64,000 nucleotides of DNA. Source: Sanghuangporus weigelae. Its lineage: Eukaryota > Basidiomycota > Agaricomycetes > Hymenochaetales > Hymenochaetaceae. The notes beneath the pieces were generated by a model, which had not been told where the DNA came from, ran no database searches, and was given only the letters and a program-made list of their open reading frames with translations. This document shows, piece after piece, positions 23,579 to 33,969 of the stretch. The position numbers and the translations under genes are program-made. The number at the start of each line of letters is the position of its first letter. Position 1 is the first letter of the stretch. The stretch spans positions 372,001 through 436,000 of the forward strand of contig CP137329.1 in NCBI GenBank assembly GCA_033182465.1, given 5' to 3'.

Positions 23579-25937
23579 TCAAACCGAAGAAGACGAAGAA
23601 GGCCTCTGGTCCACAGGCGGCCTCCCATCCGTGATCAAATCCGGGTCAGGCACCGTATAATTCCCGTTACAGTCAAACGCAAAGTCCACCTCCGCAAGCC
23701 GCGTCTGCATCGCGCTCACGAACGTATCTAGCGGACATAGCCCGTTAGCGTCTTCCGGACACCCAGCGATACCTGTGAGAGGGAGGACGGCGTCGTTGAG
23801 GAGCCAGCGGATTTGTTTTTCGTTTTGTTGGGATTGGGAAGAGGAGGAGGAGGAGGGGGAGGAGGAGGGACAGGTCATGACTTGTCCGACGAGCTGCGCG
23901 GCGAAAGGTGCGATTCGGTTGGAGAAGTATGTCTTGAAATGAAAAGAAAAATCAATGCGAGATCTCTTGTTTTCCGAAGGTGGACAGTATTCGAAGGGGT
24001 TGGCTTTTTTACCTGGTTATCTGGAATATGGTCCGTCGGAAGCGGTCCGTTCGCGTTCAGAGACGTAAAGTTCATAGCTACGACGACTAAACACCCGAAC
24101 AAAAAAGGAAAAGAAAGAGAAATCAGTACACATTCATAACGCTCCAAAGGCAAAAGGCAAAACAATCCATCGACGAAACAAACGAAAACAAAAACCAGAC
24201 ATACTAGCAGAAATATCCGTATCATGCGAAGCATCGACAAATATCGGTTGATCGAGCGGGAAAGTGATGTTGCTATCCGTAATAGTTGCGTTCGTAGACG
24301 TGTTGTGCACGGCGATGGGCGTCTGCGTGAGCCGCGCAACGAGTTCCTGGACGTAGCCGATCCCGACTGCTGCTGTCGTCGGGTTTCCCGGTCCGTTACC
24401 GTACCAGAACTCTAGGTCTACGTGAGAGTGAAGCAGATTTCAATTTCAACGGAGTCAGAAGATGAGTAGTTATTGAAGCATGTCGCACCGAGCAAGTAGT
24501 TGAACCCTTTCCATTCTTCCTCCGTAAAGAGGTCACAAAAGGCCGAAGATCCAAGGGCAACCGTCTTCGGAAAAAAAATCACATTAAAACTTGAACATCC
24601 CTCTTCAGGAGACTCACCTCATACGCACAAAGCTCCTGCATGCTCAGCAGATCATTCGTCGTGAAGTTCGCGCCCTCGATCTGCGGAGCCAAACGGGCAA
24701 GTGCATCCTGGAGGTACACGTCTCGCCATTCACTCGCCGCAGTGCCTCCTATCCCTCCGATCTCTGGCTTAGCCTGGTTCGCACAGTTGACGGCAAGCGA
24801 GTTGTTGAACCCGTCGTTCTCGATCGTGATGACCTGTCGGTAGTTTGTCTGGTAGTCCGGGATGCCGAAGAAGCCTGCAGCGAAGTTCAGACTAGAAACA
24901 CGGAACGAAAGAGAGACAGATAAGTTTAACTAGAGTTGAGATGGGGAAGTACTGAGTGTACTCACGCAGATTGAACCATTCGTTCTTCCGAGGTTGTGCG
25001 GAAGACGGGTAGCCCGGTAAAGTCCTTCAAGAGTTCCCCATACTTGACTCGGAACGAAACTCCAAGGTTAAAGCTATTCACAAAATACTATTAGGTTGCC
25101 AGCATCCCGCAAAAAGGACGAAGCATACAGTTGCTGGCGTCCGAAAGGCGTCAATATCTCTGCACCAAGCTTTCAAGCAAACGGTTATTGCTGAGTATTG
25201 ATTACATAACACGACGTTACTTTGTATGTCCAAGTATTCAGGAAAGTAAGGTTCCCGGTAGCTGTAAAACCAGTTCCGTTGACGATGACATTGTGTATTT
25301 TTGTCGCGAAGGCTGCGGGAAGAGAACCAGAAGTCGGATACCTTGCACCTAAAAACACAAGCATGAGTATTGATTTCAGAGAACTTGAGATGCTTTTTAG
25401 GAAATGCAAGGCTGACCGTGACGATGAAGAAGATGGACTTGCGTGAGCTCGCATCCTTGCGGGATGAGCATGCTGGCATTGTCGAGGCCAAAAGTGTCGA
25501 CAGAGAACATCGGTGACAGGTTTCCGAGTGAATGGAGTACAGCAAATGGCTCGGAAGAGTTCGTTTCGTCGAATGTCGACGGGTTCACAAGTGGAACTGC
25601 ATCCGTCACTTTGGGGAATGAAGTCGCAGTTGCTATGAGTTCGGCTTCGTCACCAGCTACGCGCGAAGTAATCAGGTATGTATATCCGACCGCTTATGAA
25701 GATATAGCTGAACGTACTAGGCGTGGGCCCAGCGAACCCGACGGCTGACGCGTCCGGGAAGAACGAGTCAAACGCGGGTACGGCGTTCGTCGCGTTCGGG
25801 ACAGGGAAGACTGCGCTGGTCGTCTCACCAGCAAAAGACGAGGCGGCGAACGCAGCGCGCTCCACCCATTGCACAGCGCTTACGCTTTGAACGTGCGTCA
25901 CCACTAAGAGACCCAGGACGAACTTGGTCAAGGTCAT
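23579..25937 (-). CDS. secreted histidine acid phosphatase / phytase-like protein (HAP2)
   Basis: Ten exons on the minus strand (25937-25718, 25656-25417, 25348-25221, 25169-25129, 25073-24966, 24891-24618, 24564-24489, 24417-24205, 24086-24013, 23932-23579) give 575 residues. The start is MTLTKFVLGLLVV, a signal peptide; the frame continues 32 codons upstream, but that part reads like leader. Catalytic motifs are intact: LLHRHGARYP (split after RHG) and VDASHDTDISA. Exon number, phases and the 128-, 41-, 108-, 76-, 213- and 74-nt exons equal those of HAP1, so the two are duplicates. HAP2 differs by a Ser run (SSSPSSSSSS) before QIRWLLNDAV in the last exon and by longer introns 8 and 9 (118 and 80 nt). 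Two decayed relatives lie at 60.8-63.5 kb. The substrate is unproven. Confidence 0.9.
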
Positions 25938-26002
25938 CCCGACAAAAGTATACAATGCGAAAGAACAACCCAAGGGCGACAAAACGCAAAAGCATTCGGC
26001 CG

Positions 26003-26011
26003 TTATATATA
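26003..26011 (-). promoter_or_regulatory. TATA box of HAP2
   Basis: On the minus strand the sequence reads TATATATAA, 66 bases upstream of the HAP2 ATG. This spacing supports the inner ATG at 25937 rather than the longer upstream frame. Confidence 0.5.
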
Positions 26012-26163
26012 TTATTATTCTGGTACCGCGCAAATATCGCAGGTCAGGTCAGCTGTATAGTAAACAGGCCGCCATCAGATTCCGCAAGGGACAAAGAATC
26101 ACGTTCAACTCGGCCCATCAGCCCGGCCGCAGCTATTTTTAGAATCAGTCTCGTAATCCAAAT

Positions 26164-26400
26164 ATGGCGGAAAAGAGCGAGATTTGTCCCATCTGTGCGG
26201 ATAATCATCTCTTCTTTTGGAGGTTTGAAGACCCTCAGCCTGTGTTAGTCGCGCATACTAGCAAGACTCCAGAAGCAAGCAGCACTGCGAAAAGCCAGGA
26301 AGGAAGACTGCTTTCCTCTCTAAGTGTTCTCACGAAAAGAATTAAAAATATCCGCGTCCCTGGTATGATAGATCAACCATATGCCTATTCAGCTGAATAA
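26164..26400 (+). CDS. small hypothetical protein, 78 residues
   Basis: One uninterrupted frame between the divergent HAP2 and MetE-like genes begins MAEKSEICPICADNHLFFWR and ends DQPYAYSAE. The ICPIC pair near residue 10 resembles half of a zinc-binding knuckle. The rest is Ser/Lys-rich. No splice sites are needed. It may be a real short gene or a chance frame; I know no family for it. Confidence 0.35.
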   Translation: MAEKSEICPICADNHLFFWRFEDPQPVLVAHTSKTPEASSTAKSQEGRLLSSLSVLTKRIKNIRVPGMIDQPYAYSAE

Positions 26401-26928
26401 CCACCGCAACGTGTCAGTTTCGACGCCAATAGTGGCCCGCGGGAGAGAAATGTGTGTAATGCCTCAAAGTCTCAGATCATCCCGATGGCAGACTTCTGAG
26501 TCTTGGGGGTGATCAATGACTGATCGGTCGCATTAGGGAGCATTACTGGAGCATTAGGGATGGTGAAGGAGAGATTGGGTTCTATTTAGGTTGTGAAAAA
26601 CGTCGATCGTTACGTTACCCTCACAAATGCATGACGTAATCATACTGTACCACCGCCAAGGACAACTCGACTTCGTCTTTCGTAAATAATTTGAAACCAT
26701 CTTCCATTTATTCGTTTACTGTTTCTATGCACATGTCTCAGAACGTAAACAATATCGATCTGTTCTTTATAAATGATCTCTGATCGAAATGGTGTCTAAA
26801 CTCCCTTCTGGAACTGGTGACTAACAATATCACTCTCGTCATCGTCGCCACTGCTTCTCCGCAGTTAAGACCGGTTCTCTCGTGCTCTCGCAGCTTCTAC
26901 GTAGTTGTACGGTGTCAAGAAGCTCAAT
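26401..26928. other. intergenic region upstream of the MetE-like gene
   Basis: About 530 bases without a coding frame. It contains scattered short direct repeats around GCATTAGGGA (26530-26560). No element ends are seen. Confidence 0.45.
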
Positions 26929-28687
26929 ATGCCTATCCCTACCGAACCAGTTGGTAAGCATGAGTATTGTATCCGCCAAATTCGAATCCAGACTTAGATA
27001 CTAATGCGCACGCGACCCAAGGCTCTCTTCCGCGTCCAGCCAAGTTGCAACAGGCCATTAAGGAGTATGAATCAGGAAAAATCGACAAACAGGCTCTTGA
27101 AAAGCTGCAAGACGAAGCATGCAAGGACACTGTCGAACGTTTTGAAAAGACAGGCTCGCCTATCATCTCAGACGGTGAACAAAGAGTGTGTCTTGATCTT
27201 TCAAATGCCCCGTGTTGCTCTACGTCTTCATAACGTAATGCATCAAATGTAGGCGTCCAGCTTTGCTACGTATCCCGTAGTGGACACGCTGGGGGGCGCA
27301 GGACTTGCTCCCTGTCTCTCGCCCGCTGGTCAATACTTCGTACGTCTCTTCCGTAAATTCGCAAAATATATTCATAATTCTGAGCCTTTCAACAGGCTAT
27401 ATTTGATGACGGTCATCATCGTCAACTACCTAAGCTGGAGAAAGGTTCCCTTCATTTTCTAAGCTCATGAAGACAAAATTTCTCACTTCATTCGGAAATT
27501 TCGTTGGAACAGGTCCATTCCGTTACAATCTCTACGTCGATGAGTACTTCAACAGATCAAAGGTGTACGCCACAAAACCGATGAAACAGGTTTGGACATT
27601 CAGTATCTCCACTTTTCCGTAGTCACCAAGTAATGTGTTTCAGGCTGTAATCGCTCCGTCGATGCTTTCATTACTCTACCCTCTCGAGGGAGAGATTATA
27701 GGATACTCTCGCGAGCAATTTCACTCAGACCTTGTTGACGAATGCGAGAAAGACATTCGAAAGGTGCTGTACAATACAGAAGATCTCGCTCACCGCTTTC
27801 AATATTCAATTTACGTGATACAGGCATTTGCAGCAGGTGCTTCCCGCGTCTCCATCGACTTCACAGAAGGCCGGCTCGCATGCAAACGAGACCCTCGTAA
27901 CCCCTGGACAGGCCGCGACTTGCTCCAATTCTTCGTCCAATTGAACAACCGTGTACTGGACCGCTTCTCCGCAGAGGAGAGGAAGAATATCGGCGTGCAC
28001 GTGTGTCCCGGAGGAGACTGCGACTCGGTGCATTCAAAGGATGTACCGTATGAGAAATTGTTGCCTGCTATGTTTCAGTTGAGTGAGTGTATGAGTTTTG
28101 CTTTGAGTGTCCATTCTCGACGGTAGAATAACGCGTGTACTGACTCGATGGACTACAGATGCAGGATACTTCCTGTTGCAGCTCGCTTCTGAAGAGGTTC
28201 GTTGGCACAAAAACACACTGTATGAGTTTTGTTGTTGCAGCTGACATCATATCGTCGAACGTTGTAGAACAAGACGGAGATATACAAGCTCTGCGCTGAG
28301 CACATGCGCAACGACGTGAACGGCGTTTCGCAATATGTCTTCATCGGCGTAGTCAATCCCGTAAGCATCATTAATCCCTCTTATCTTATATATATTTTCT
28401 TCTGTCTCAACTTACTCATATCGATCCTCCGTTCAAATGTCAAAATACTCTAGCTCACACCCGAAATCGAGTCCCCCGAGACCATCTGCTCCATGATCCT
28501 CGAAGCAGCCAAGTACATACCCAAAGACCGTTTGGGAACGACAGACGACTGTGGCTTCTCTCCATTCAGCATTGACGAGAAGCCCAAGCACGGTGGAGAT
28601 CCCGATTTGGCGCGCGAGATTGCGTTCAAGAAGATTGAGAATCGGGTGAAGGGGACGATGATGGCGAGCGAGAAACTTGTCGTTTAG
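26929..28687 (+). CDS. MetE/UROD-superfamily methyltransferase (cobalamin-independent methionine synthase C-domain-like)
   Basis: Ten exons (26929-26953, 27022-27185, 27253-27339, 27396-27444, 27513-27589, 27644-27763, 27824-28082, 28159-28196, 28268-28360, 28454-28687) give 381 residues. The order is GSLPRPAKLQQA, PIISDGEQRASSFATYPVVD, APSMLSLLYPLEGEIIGYSR, AGASRVSIDFTEGRLACKRD, the zinc-ligand motif IGVHVCPGGDCD and LGTTDDCGFSPFSIDE with the distal Cys. This is the single-domain version of the MetE barrel. Full MetE is about 760 residues, so this is not the main methionine synthase; fungi often carry one or more such short paralogues of unclear substrate. Intron 27764-27823 is 60 nt, in frame and stop-free, so a retained form would also be translatable; family alignment (DIRKAFAAGASRVS) supports its removal. 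Confidence 0.88.
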
Positions 28688-28916
28688 TCGGATCTTACTG
28701 TATTTTATCTGTGATCGCCGAGGATTCTCAACTCCGAATCTGTAGGAGTACAATAAGAGGTTTTCATTTGAATACAACATATTGTTCCCAGTTCTCCAGA
28801 GACGCAATCTGCCTGGACGACATGACAAGCAGAAGAGAGAGAAAAAGGTCATTTCCTGGCAAGCTTCCTACCTATCCAAACATGCAGAAAACGAGTATTT
28901 CGAAAGAAGTGTAACA

Positions 28917-29643
28917 TTAACTTCTCCCTATCCCTATGATTCCATATGTTTGCTGATACCGCTTTTCCTGTTCCGAAAGTTCGTTTATAATCCTATCCTC
29001 TCTTTGCAATCTTATTCCCAGTTCAGAGCACTTGGCTTGTAGGTCTCTATCCGCTTTCGTCAGCGCCCTCTTCCAATCGTTGCCGTGATCTTTGATATAT
29101 ATTTTATAGACTACTGCACTGTTCTTGCCTTTCCTTGCATCTCGAACTATATATGTGGCGTATGAGTCCGGTGTAGAGTACATATGCTATGTATGAATCA
29201 AAGACTACGTACCAGAAATGATGCCTCCATAGTCGGGGTAGTGACTGACACTCAATTGTTTACTTGTTCGTGCGTCCCAGACTGTTTAGAGCGTAAAGCG
29301 AAAACGTCATCGGTTCAAATGTTCAACCCATTGACAGAGGCGGATAATGCGTATGCTTACGAGCCATGAAACGACTTGGACCTGTACATGCGAGTGAGGG
29401 GAGAGCAAACGAAAGGACGATTGATACGCGCAAGCAGTAAGCATAACAGTAATACCGATTTAATTAAATGAATATCTACTCACCTGCGAGACAATCTTCT
29501 TTTTTCAGAGGCCAACCTATGAAGACGCTATCCTTGACGTCCCCTTTCTTCGGGGCATCGTGAACGGGATCGTATCCGTCTTTCTCTATCTCATCACGCT
29601 TTCCTCTGACATCGTTTTTTTGTTTAGTATCCCGAGATGCCAT
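28917..29643 (-). CDS. small orphan-family protein B (paralogue of the gene at 8560-9142)
   Basis: Minus-strand exons 29643-29484, 29381-29361 (a 21-nt exon that may be skipped), 29281-29213 and 29146-28917 give 159 residues; leaving the small exon out keeps the frame. It begins MASRDTKQKNDVRGKRDEIE and is strongly charged. The middle exon WDARTSKQLSVSHYPD matches paralogue A's NWNSLSSNQLRVSF. The last exon starts VRDARKGKN, matching AFKRDGRTW, and ends with a long charged helix (ADRDLQAKCSELGIRLQ, then RIINELSEQEKRYQQ), probably a short coiled coil. The acceptor at 29147 was chosen because it restores the paralogue's phase; a nearby acceptor at about 29187 would shift the frame. No known domain. 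It converges with the MetE-like gene. Confidence 0.6.
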
Positions 29644-31728
29644 ATCTTTGACTCAGGAAAGTCAATGGAAGAAGGTCAGTACAGGTGCGGCGATGTAATC
29701 GACATTCGTGATGAATTCGGGGGCTGTTATAGAAAGAGGCGTACTTAGTTTATCTATCATGCAAAGTCTCAGTATCTCACCCTCGAAATAGGATAAATAA
29801 GGTATGCAGAACAATCATCTTATCACAGCTGCTATCTGCACTCTGCACAGCAATTGGTGCAAACTTACAGCTATGAAATCATAACCAGAAGGACGAGATA
29901 TCTATGCAACTTTGCGTCATGTCTTCTTATTTGCATCATCTCTTTTGACAATGCAAAATAGTTTTGCTGTATCGAAAGACTGATAACCAGACCTGCCTCG
30001 AGACAAGTAAACACTTAGATTAGTAGTGAAGCCATTCCTAGCGCATATAGCATCCCCTGAAACTGGATACATGCAATAACAGACAGCGATTCGAAGGAAG
30101 TCAGTATAGACTCCGAGCCGGGACAAGGTTTCACAGCGAGAATAAAGACCATGTTACATGTACCAGCGCTAAGTTGCTTTGCATCTCTTTCTGATGAGTG
30201 ATGTGAACTGCATAGCTATGCTCAGAACACTTTCGTCTAGTGCTTGGTAGGATGGAAACAAGCTAAAAAAAGCCTTTGCTTTTTGATCCCCTCTACCGGT
30301 GTTATGTAAGTGACCTTCTAAATCTGGATGCAGATTTGTCTCCGCTCCCGTCAGAACGGGGATTTTTCTAATTCGCGTCCAGGCTTCTTCCTTCCGACTA
30401 TGCAATTTGCTTCCACTGATTCAGTCTAACCACGATTCACGGCCAAGGTAATCGTATTGCCTACTCGCGGTAGATTTCGCACATCTTCGATAGTAAGCCG
30501 ATTTATATCAATTGTTCAATGAGTTTACGCAAAGGATTTTCCGGACTTTGCAAAGCATAAATAAATGCCGTGCACGGGCATCAAAGCAGCAGTACATTCA
30601 TGACTGGAATCTGGTTCGCCACGATCAAGATCAGATCAAGGTGGCTCCACCAGCGACAGTGTTGCGGGTTGCATTGACTCTGTTAGCGTTGATGTCAAGC
30701 GCCAAATCCGTCTTAGACCTTCCCTGTGCAAGATCCAGTCTCGCTCGCCGTCAAGACCATTGCGGAAAAGAATTAAGATGGATGGATTCAGTATCAAGTC
30801 GAACAGATACATCAACCCGCAGTTGATTCCGCACCTGAGTTTGATCATTGATGAACAGAGAAGCTTTCCTTTACAAAAATAACTAAAGTTCCGCGCTGAA
30901 ATCTTTTTACTGCGCGACATCCACCGTTTCACCACGGCTTTTGTAGCGGTTGCTGTAGCGGCTGCGTACGGAGCCATAAGCGCACATGAACGAACGAGAA
31001 GCAAGACGGTTAGTACGGTGGTACAATGCAACGCCGGTAGGCTTGAAGCATATCAGAGCATATCCTAAGCCTAAGATAGCTGGACAACTTTCTCTGGTCC
31101 GATGATCCCAATCAAGGCACGCTGTACAGCTCGTTCCAGTAGATCTCATGTGCAATGGACCTGAATTAGCCCAGCTGATCATCGCCTTCAATGAATCCGT
31201 AGACACCTTCGAGATGCTCAACGCATGGAAGACGCAGAATGAATTGCGAGTGCTTGGCATATTAAATCAAACTCTTGTGATCACCGGAAGTCAGGCAACA
31301 TCATTCCTCCTTGAACTGGATGACCGCACTATGACCGCTCATTTTTATATCCATGTGTGTACCCTGCGTCTGAGATGGAGAAGGAGTCGAAGAATGATAC
31401 CAAGCAGAGAGCCGAAGAGCATCATGGGTCAACGTCTACCAGCGTGCAGACAAACTTCACGTGAGATAGCACAACACAGCACTCAAAAAAAGCAGATGGA
31501 ACTTAGAAAGGTGTCAAAGTTCGAGTTCGTTGGATTTATAAAAAGACACAGCGATGAAAGACGGACAGGAACGAAGTTGTAATAATTAAATCCACTTGAT
31601 AATAAGAGGCAAATAAAGATGAAAAGGGAGATCCTCAACACACGCTGCCGTGTCAAGGGATAAGAACAAACAACGTTTTGGGAGATCCTCCGCTAAACGG
31701 TATCCCGAGTCCGAGGTGTACTCTTTGT
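29644..31728. other. gene-poor 2.1 kb, possible decayed coding DNA
   Basis: No complete gene can be built. Between about 30640 and 31330 several plus-strand stretches read like protein but are interrupted by stops: one frame ends in KSNRYINPQLIPHLSLIIDE, another reads FLLRDIHRFTTAFVAV, and a third begins MCNGPELAQLIIAFNES at 31148. The antisense frames of the same DNA are equally long, so this may be chance. I cannot name a source gene. The first kilobase (29644-30480) shows nothing. Confidence 0.35.
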
Positions 31729-32330
31729 TTAGAGGGCGAAGGCAGCGAGACCAAGTCCGACAGCGGCGAGGATGGGAACACTGGTCTGCCTCGCTCCAGA
31801 GGTTGACGACCTGTGGCGTGGGAGCAAACCATATCAGCCACCAAACACAACAAAACACTCATCACATCAGGGGAGGAAGAACGACGAAAACTTACGGAGA
31901 AGACGCCGAGCCTGATGCGGAACCTGAGCTTGACGGGCTGGTCGTGGTGGCAGATGCGCCGCTAGACGTGGCAGAGCCGGTGGCGGAGCCAGCGGAGGTG
32001 TCAGTGAGGGTGACACCGACGGCCTCGCACGTCTGCTGGGCGAAGCCGATCGCGTTGTTGAGGTCGTCGCCCGTGCAGCTCGACTCGATGCACGATGCGG
32101 TGCTGCTGACGAATTGCGGATTGTTGCAGAGGCAATTGTTGTCCGTCGCGGAGCACCCGCCGAGGTCAGCATTGGCAATGCACGTCAGAGCACATTCTAG
32201 CGGAAGATGTTAGTTTAGTCCCGCATGAAAACGGTGGGGAAGTTTCTGGGAACTGACGAGGGACGGTCTGGCGCTGGTACAGCGAGGCAGCGGCAAAGCC
32301 GGCGAAGAGGAGGGCAACAGCGAAGCGCAT
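31729..32330 (-). CDS. CFEM-domain secreted protein with predicted GPI anchor
   Basis: Three minus-strand exons (32330-32258, 32196-31896, 31810-31729) give 151 residues. Signal peptide: MRFAVALLFAGFAAA, then YQRQ. The CFEM domain has the eight Cys in order, from QCALTCIANADLGGC through TDNNCLC to the last Cys in FAQQTCEAVG; the Asp in CSATDNNC is the residue that binds haem iron in characterised CFEM proteins. A Ser/Thr/Ala-rich stalk (DTSAGSATGSATSSG) follows, then a hydrophobic end VPILAAVGLGLAAFAL preceded by a small-residue region, as in GPI-anchored proteins. CFEM proteins act at the cell surface in haem/iron uptake or as effectors. A TATA box lies 141 bases upstream. The phase-1 intron just before the first CFEM Cys is shared with the three CFEM genes at 60-64 kb. 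Confidence 0.9.
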
Positions 32331-33309
32331 CGTGAGTGTGAGTCGAGGAGAATGTAACGTAGATGAAGGGCAACGATGTCGGCGACAACAAAGAGTACTA
32401 GTGGAGGAGAAAAGAGTCTGTGGTGAGAACGAAGGACGTTAAAATTTGGGGGATATGCACTCGTCCGGGCTTTATATGTTCGCTTTCCCCCTTTAGCGAT
32501 GGAAGAGTACGGCAGCGATCAGGCGGTCAAATGGGTCGGGGTTTTAGAATCAAATCCATTCATCTACAGTAGTCCCTGAAATCTTACATCCTCATTCAAT
32601 TCGCTTCCATCTTTGATTTCTCTACCGAAATACATCAGTTGGCGAAGGACGTGAAAGGGAAGCAGATCAAACTCTCAGCCATCTCACGCAGATTGCAAGA
32701 AGCACCATTTTGATCTTTGATGTCCACTCATCGAGAGACACAGCAAAAGAACAACAGCTTCTCTAAAATCTCTTTTATTCTTCACGGGCTTGCCTGGGCT
32801 TGTCGAGACGCAAAGACAGCAACCGGTGAAAGGAATATCTACGTTTAGTAGCTATGGCCAGGACAAAGGACAACGACATAAATATTACCCTTTGAGCTTA
32901 AAATACAAGGGACGTGAGCTTTTCCGCGTCTATCTCAATACACTGAAAGCAACGCCACGTTTGGCCAACTGGTCTCCCATGCACTTGCACCGCGTTCGCA
33001 CCGTATCAACGCCATCTCATCATTGTCAGGTGGAACAGACTTTGCATGCCGGGTGGTCTTGTCGCTATGTAACAACAAATACAATCCAGTCAGCCAACGG
33101 AAAGTGAAAGGCGGGACTAAATTGAGATAGGCTTGGCGCGCCGTGTTGATCTGCCGATCCGGCACGGCAAATGCCAGGCTAAAGTCACGTTAATTTCGTC
33201 CACGTGCGAATAAAGCTGTATAGCAGCAATTCTCACGCTTGGTACTCCAGATTTTGGACAACGAAGTGAAGTGAGTAGACCGTTCACCGACGACCTCAAG
33301 ACAACACAG
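32331..33309. other. divergent region between CFEM and eL31 genes
   Basis: About 980 bases. It holds the CFEM TATA box at 32471-32476 (minus) and the eL31 promoter at its right end. The 105-codon frame at 32790-33107 has no protein-like features. Confidence 0.5.
32471..32476 (-). promoter_or_regulatory. TATA box of the GPI-CFEM gene
   Basis: On the minus strand it reads CATATAAAGC, 141 bases before the ATG at 32330. Confidence 0.5.
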
Positions 33310-33969
33310 ATGGTGAGCTCAACGTTGCATCCATAATCGTGTTTTCTAACTGTTTGCGGTAGGTACCAACCAAAAAGGTATTTCTACCTCAAGCAGACAA
33401 AGAAGGCTCAGTTCTTAACATTTGTATGATATACAGACAGGAAAGGGCAAGCGCTCCGCCCTCCAGGATGTCGTCACCCGCGAGTACACCATCCATCTTC
33501 ATAAGCGAGTGCACGGCCGTTCATTCAAGAAGCGTGCTCCGTGGGCGGTGAAGAGCGTCGTCCAGTTTGCGCAAAAGTCGATGGGAACGAAGGACGTGCG
33601 GGTTGACCCGAAGTTGAACCAGCAGCTGTGGTCCCAGGGCATTAAGAATGTGCCGCATCGGATAAGGGTGCGCCTTGAACGTGAGTGTTGCCGTTCTTCA
33701 TAATTTTGTTTTGTTTTGTATGTTGTATAGTATGAGGAACGGGAACGGGGCGGGAATCGTTTGATGACGGTGCTTACTGTCTTCTTTCTTAATAGGCAAA
33801 CGCAATGACGATGAGGACGCGAAGGAAAAGCTCTACACCTACGCTACCTACGTCCCAGTAGCCTCGTTTAAGGTTCGTCCTCGCTATCTTTTCCTCGTCT
33901 CAATCAGTTGTGAATATTGAATTTCTTTGTTAACAGGGACTTGAGACGACGGTAGTTGACGCTGAGTAA
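33310..33969 (+). CDS. RPL31: 60S ribosomal protein eL31
   Basis: Five exons (33310-33312, 33363-33377, 33437-33680, 33796-33872, 33937-33969) encode 123 residues, the normal length. The first coding exon is only the ATG and the second only five codons (VPTKK); the protein then continues [20 protein letters not shown], the eL31 signature, and [19 protein letters not shown]. The third exon ends in the IRVRLE block and the protein ends with [19 protein letters not shown]. The ATG|GTGAGC junction is a good donor, and Met followed by a short exon is a plausible ribosomal-protein layout. eL31 lies at the exit of the large-subunit tunnel. Confidence 0.93.

Noticed and set aside
25938-26033. 32-codon N-terminal extension of HAP2
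   Set aside because: The extension contains the probable TATA box (26003-26011), and the inner Met starts a clean signal peptide.
29184-29369. 61-codon plus-strand frame ending NPLTEADNAYAYEP
   Set aside because: Lies over introns and an exon of the minus-strand orphan gene; its last residues resemble the small protein at 26164-26400 only loosely.
30907-31260. 117-codon minus-strand frame
   Set aside because: Competes with equally long plus-strand frames; no domain, no splice context.
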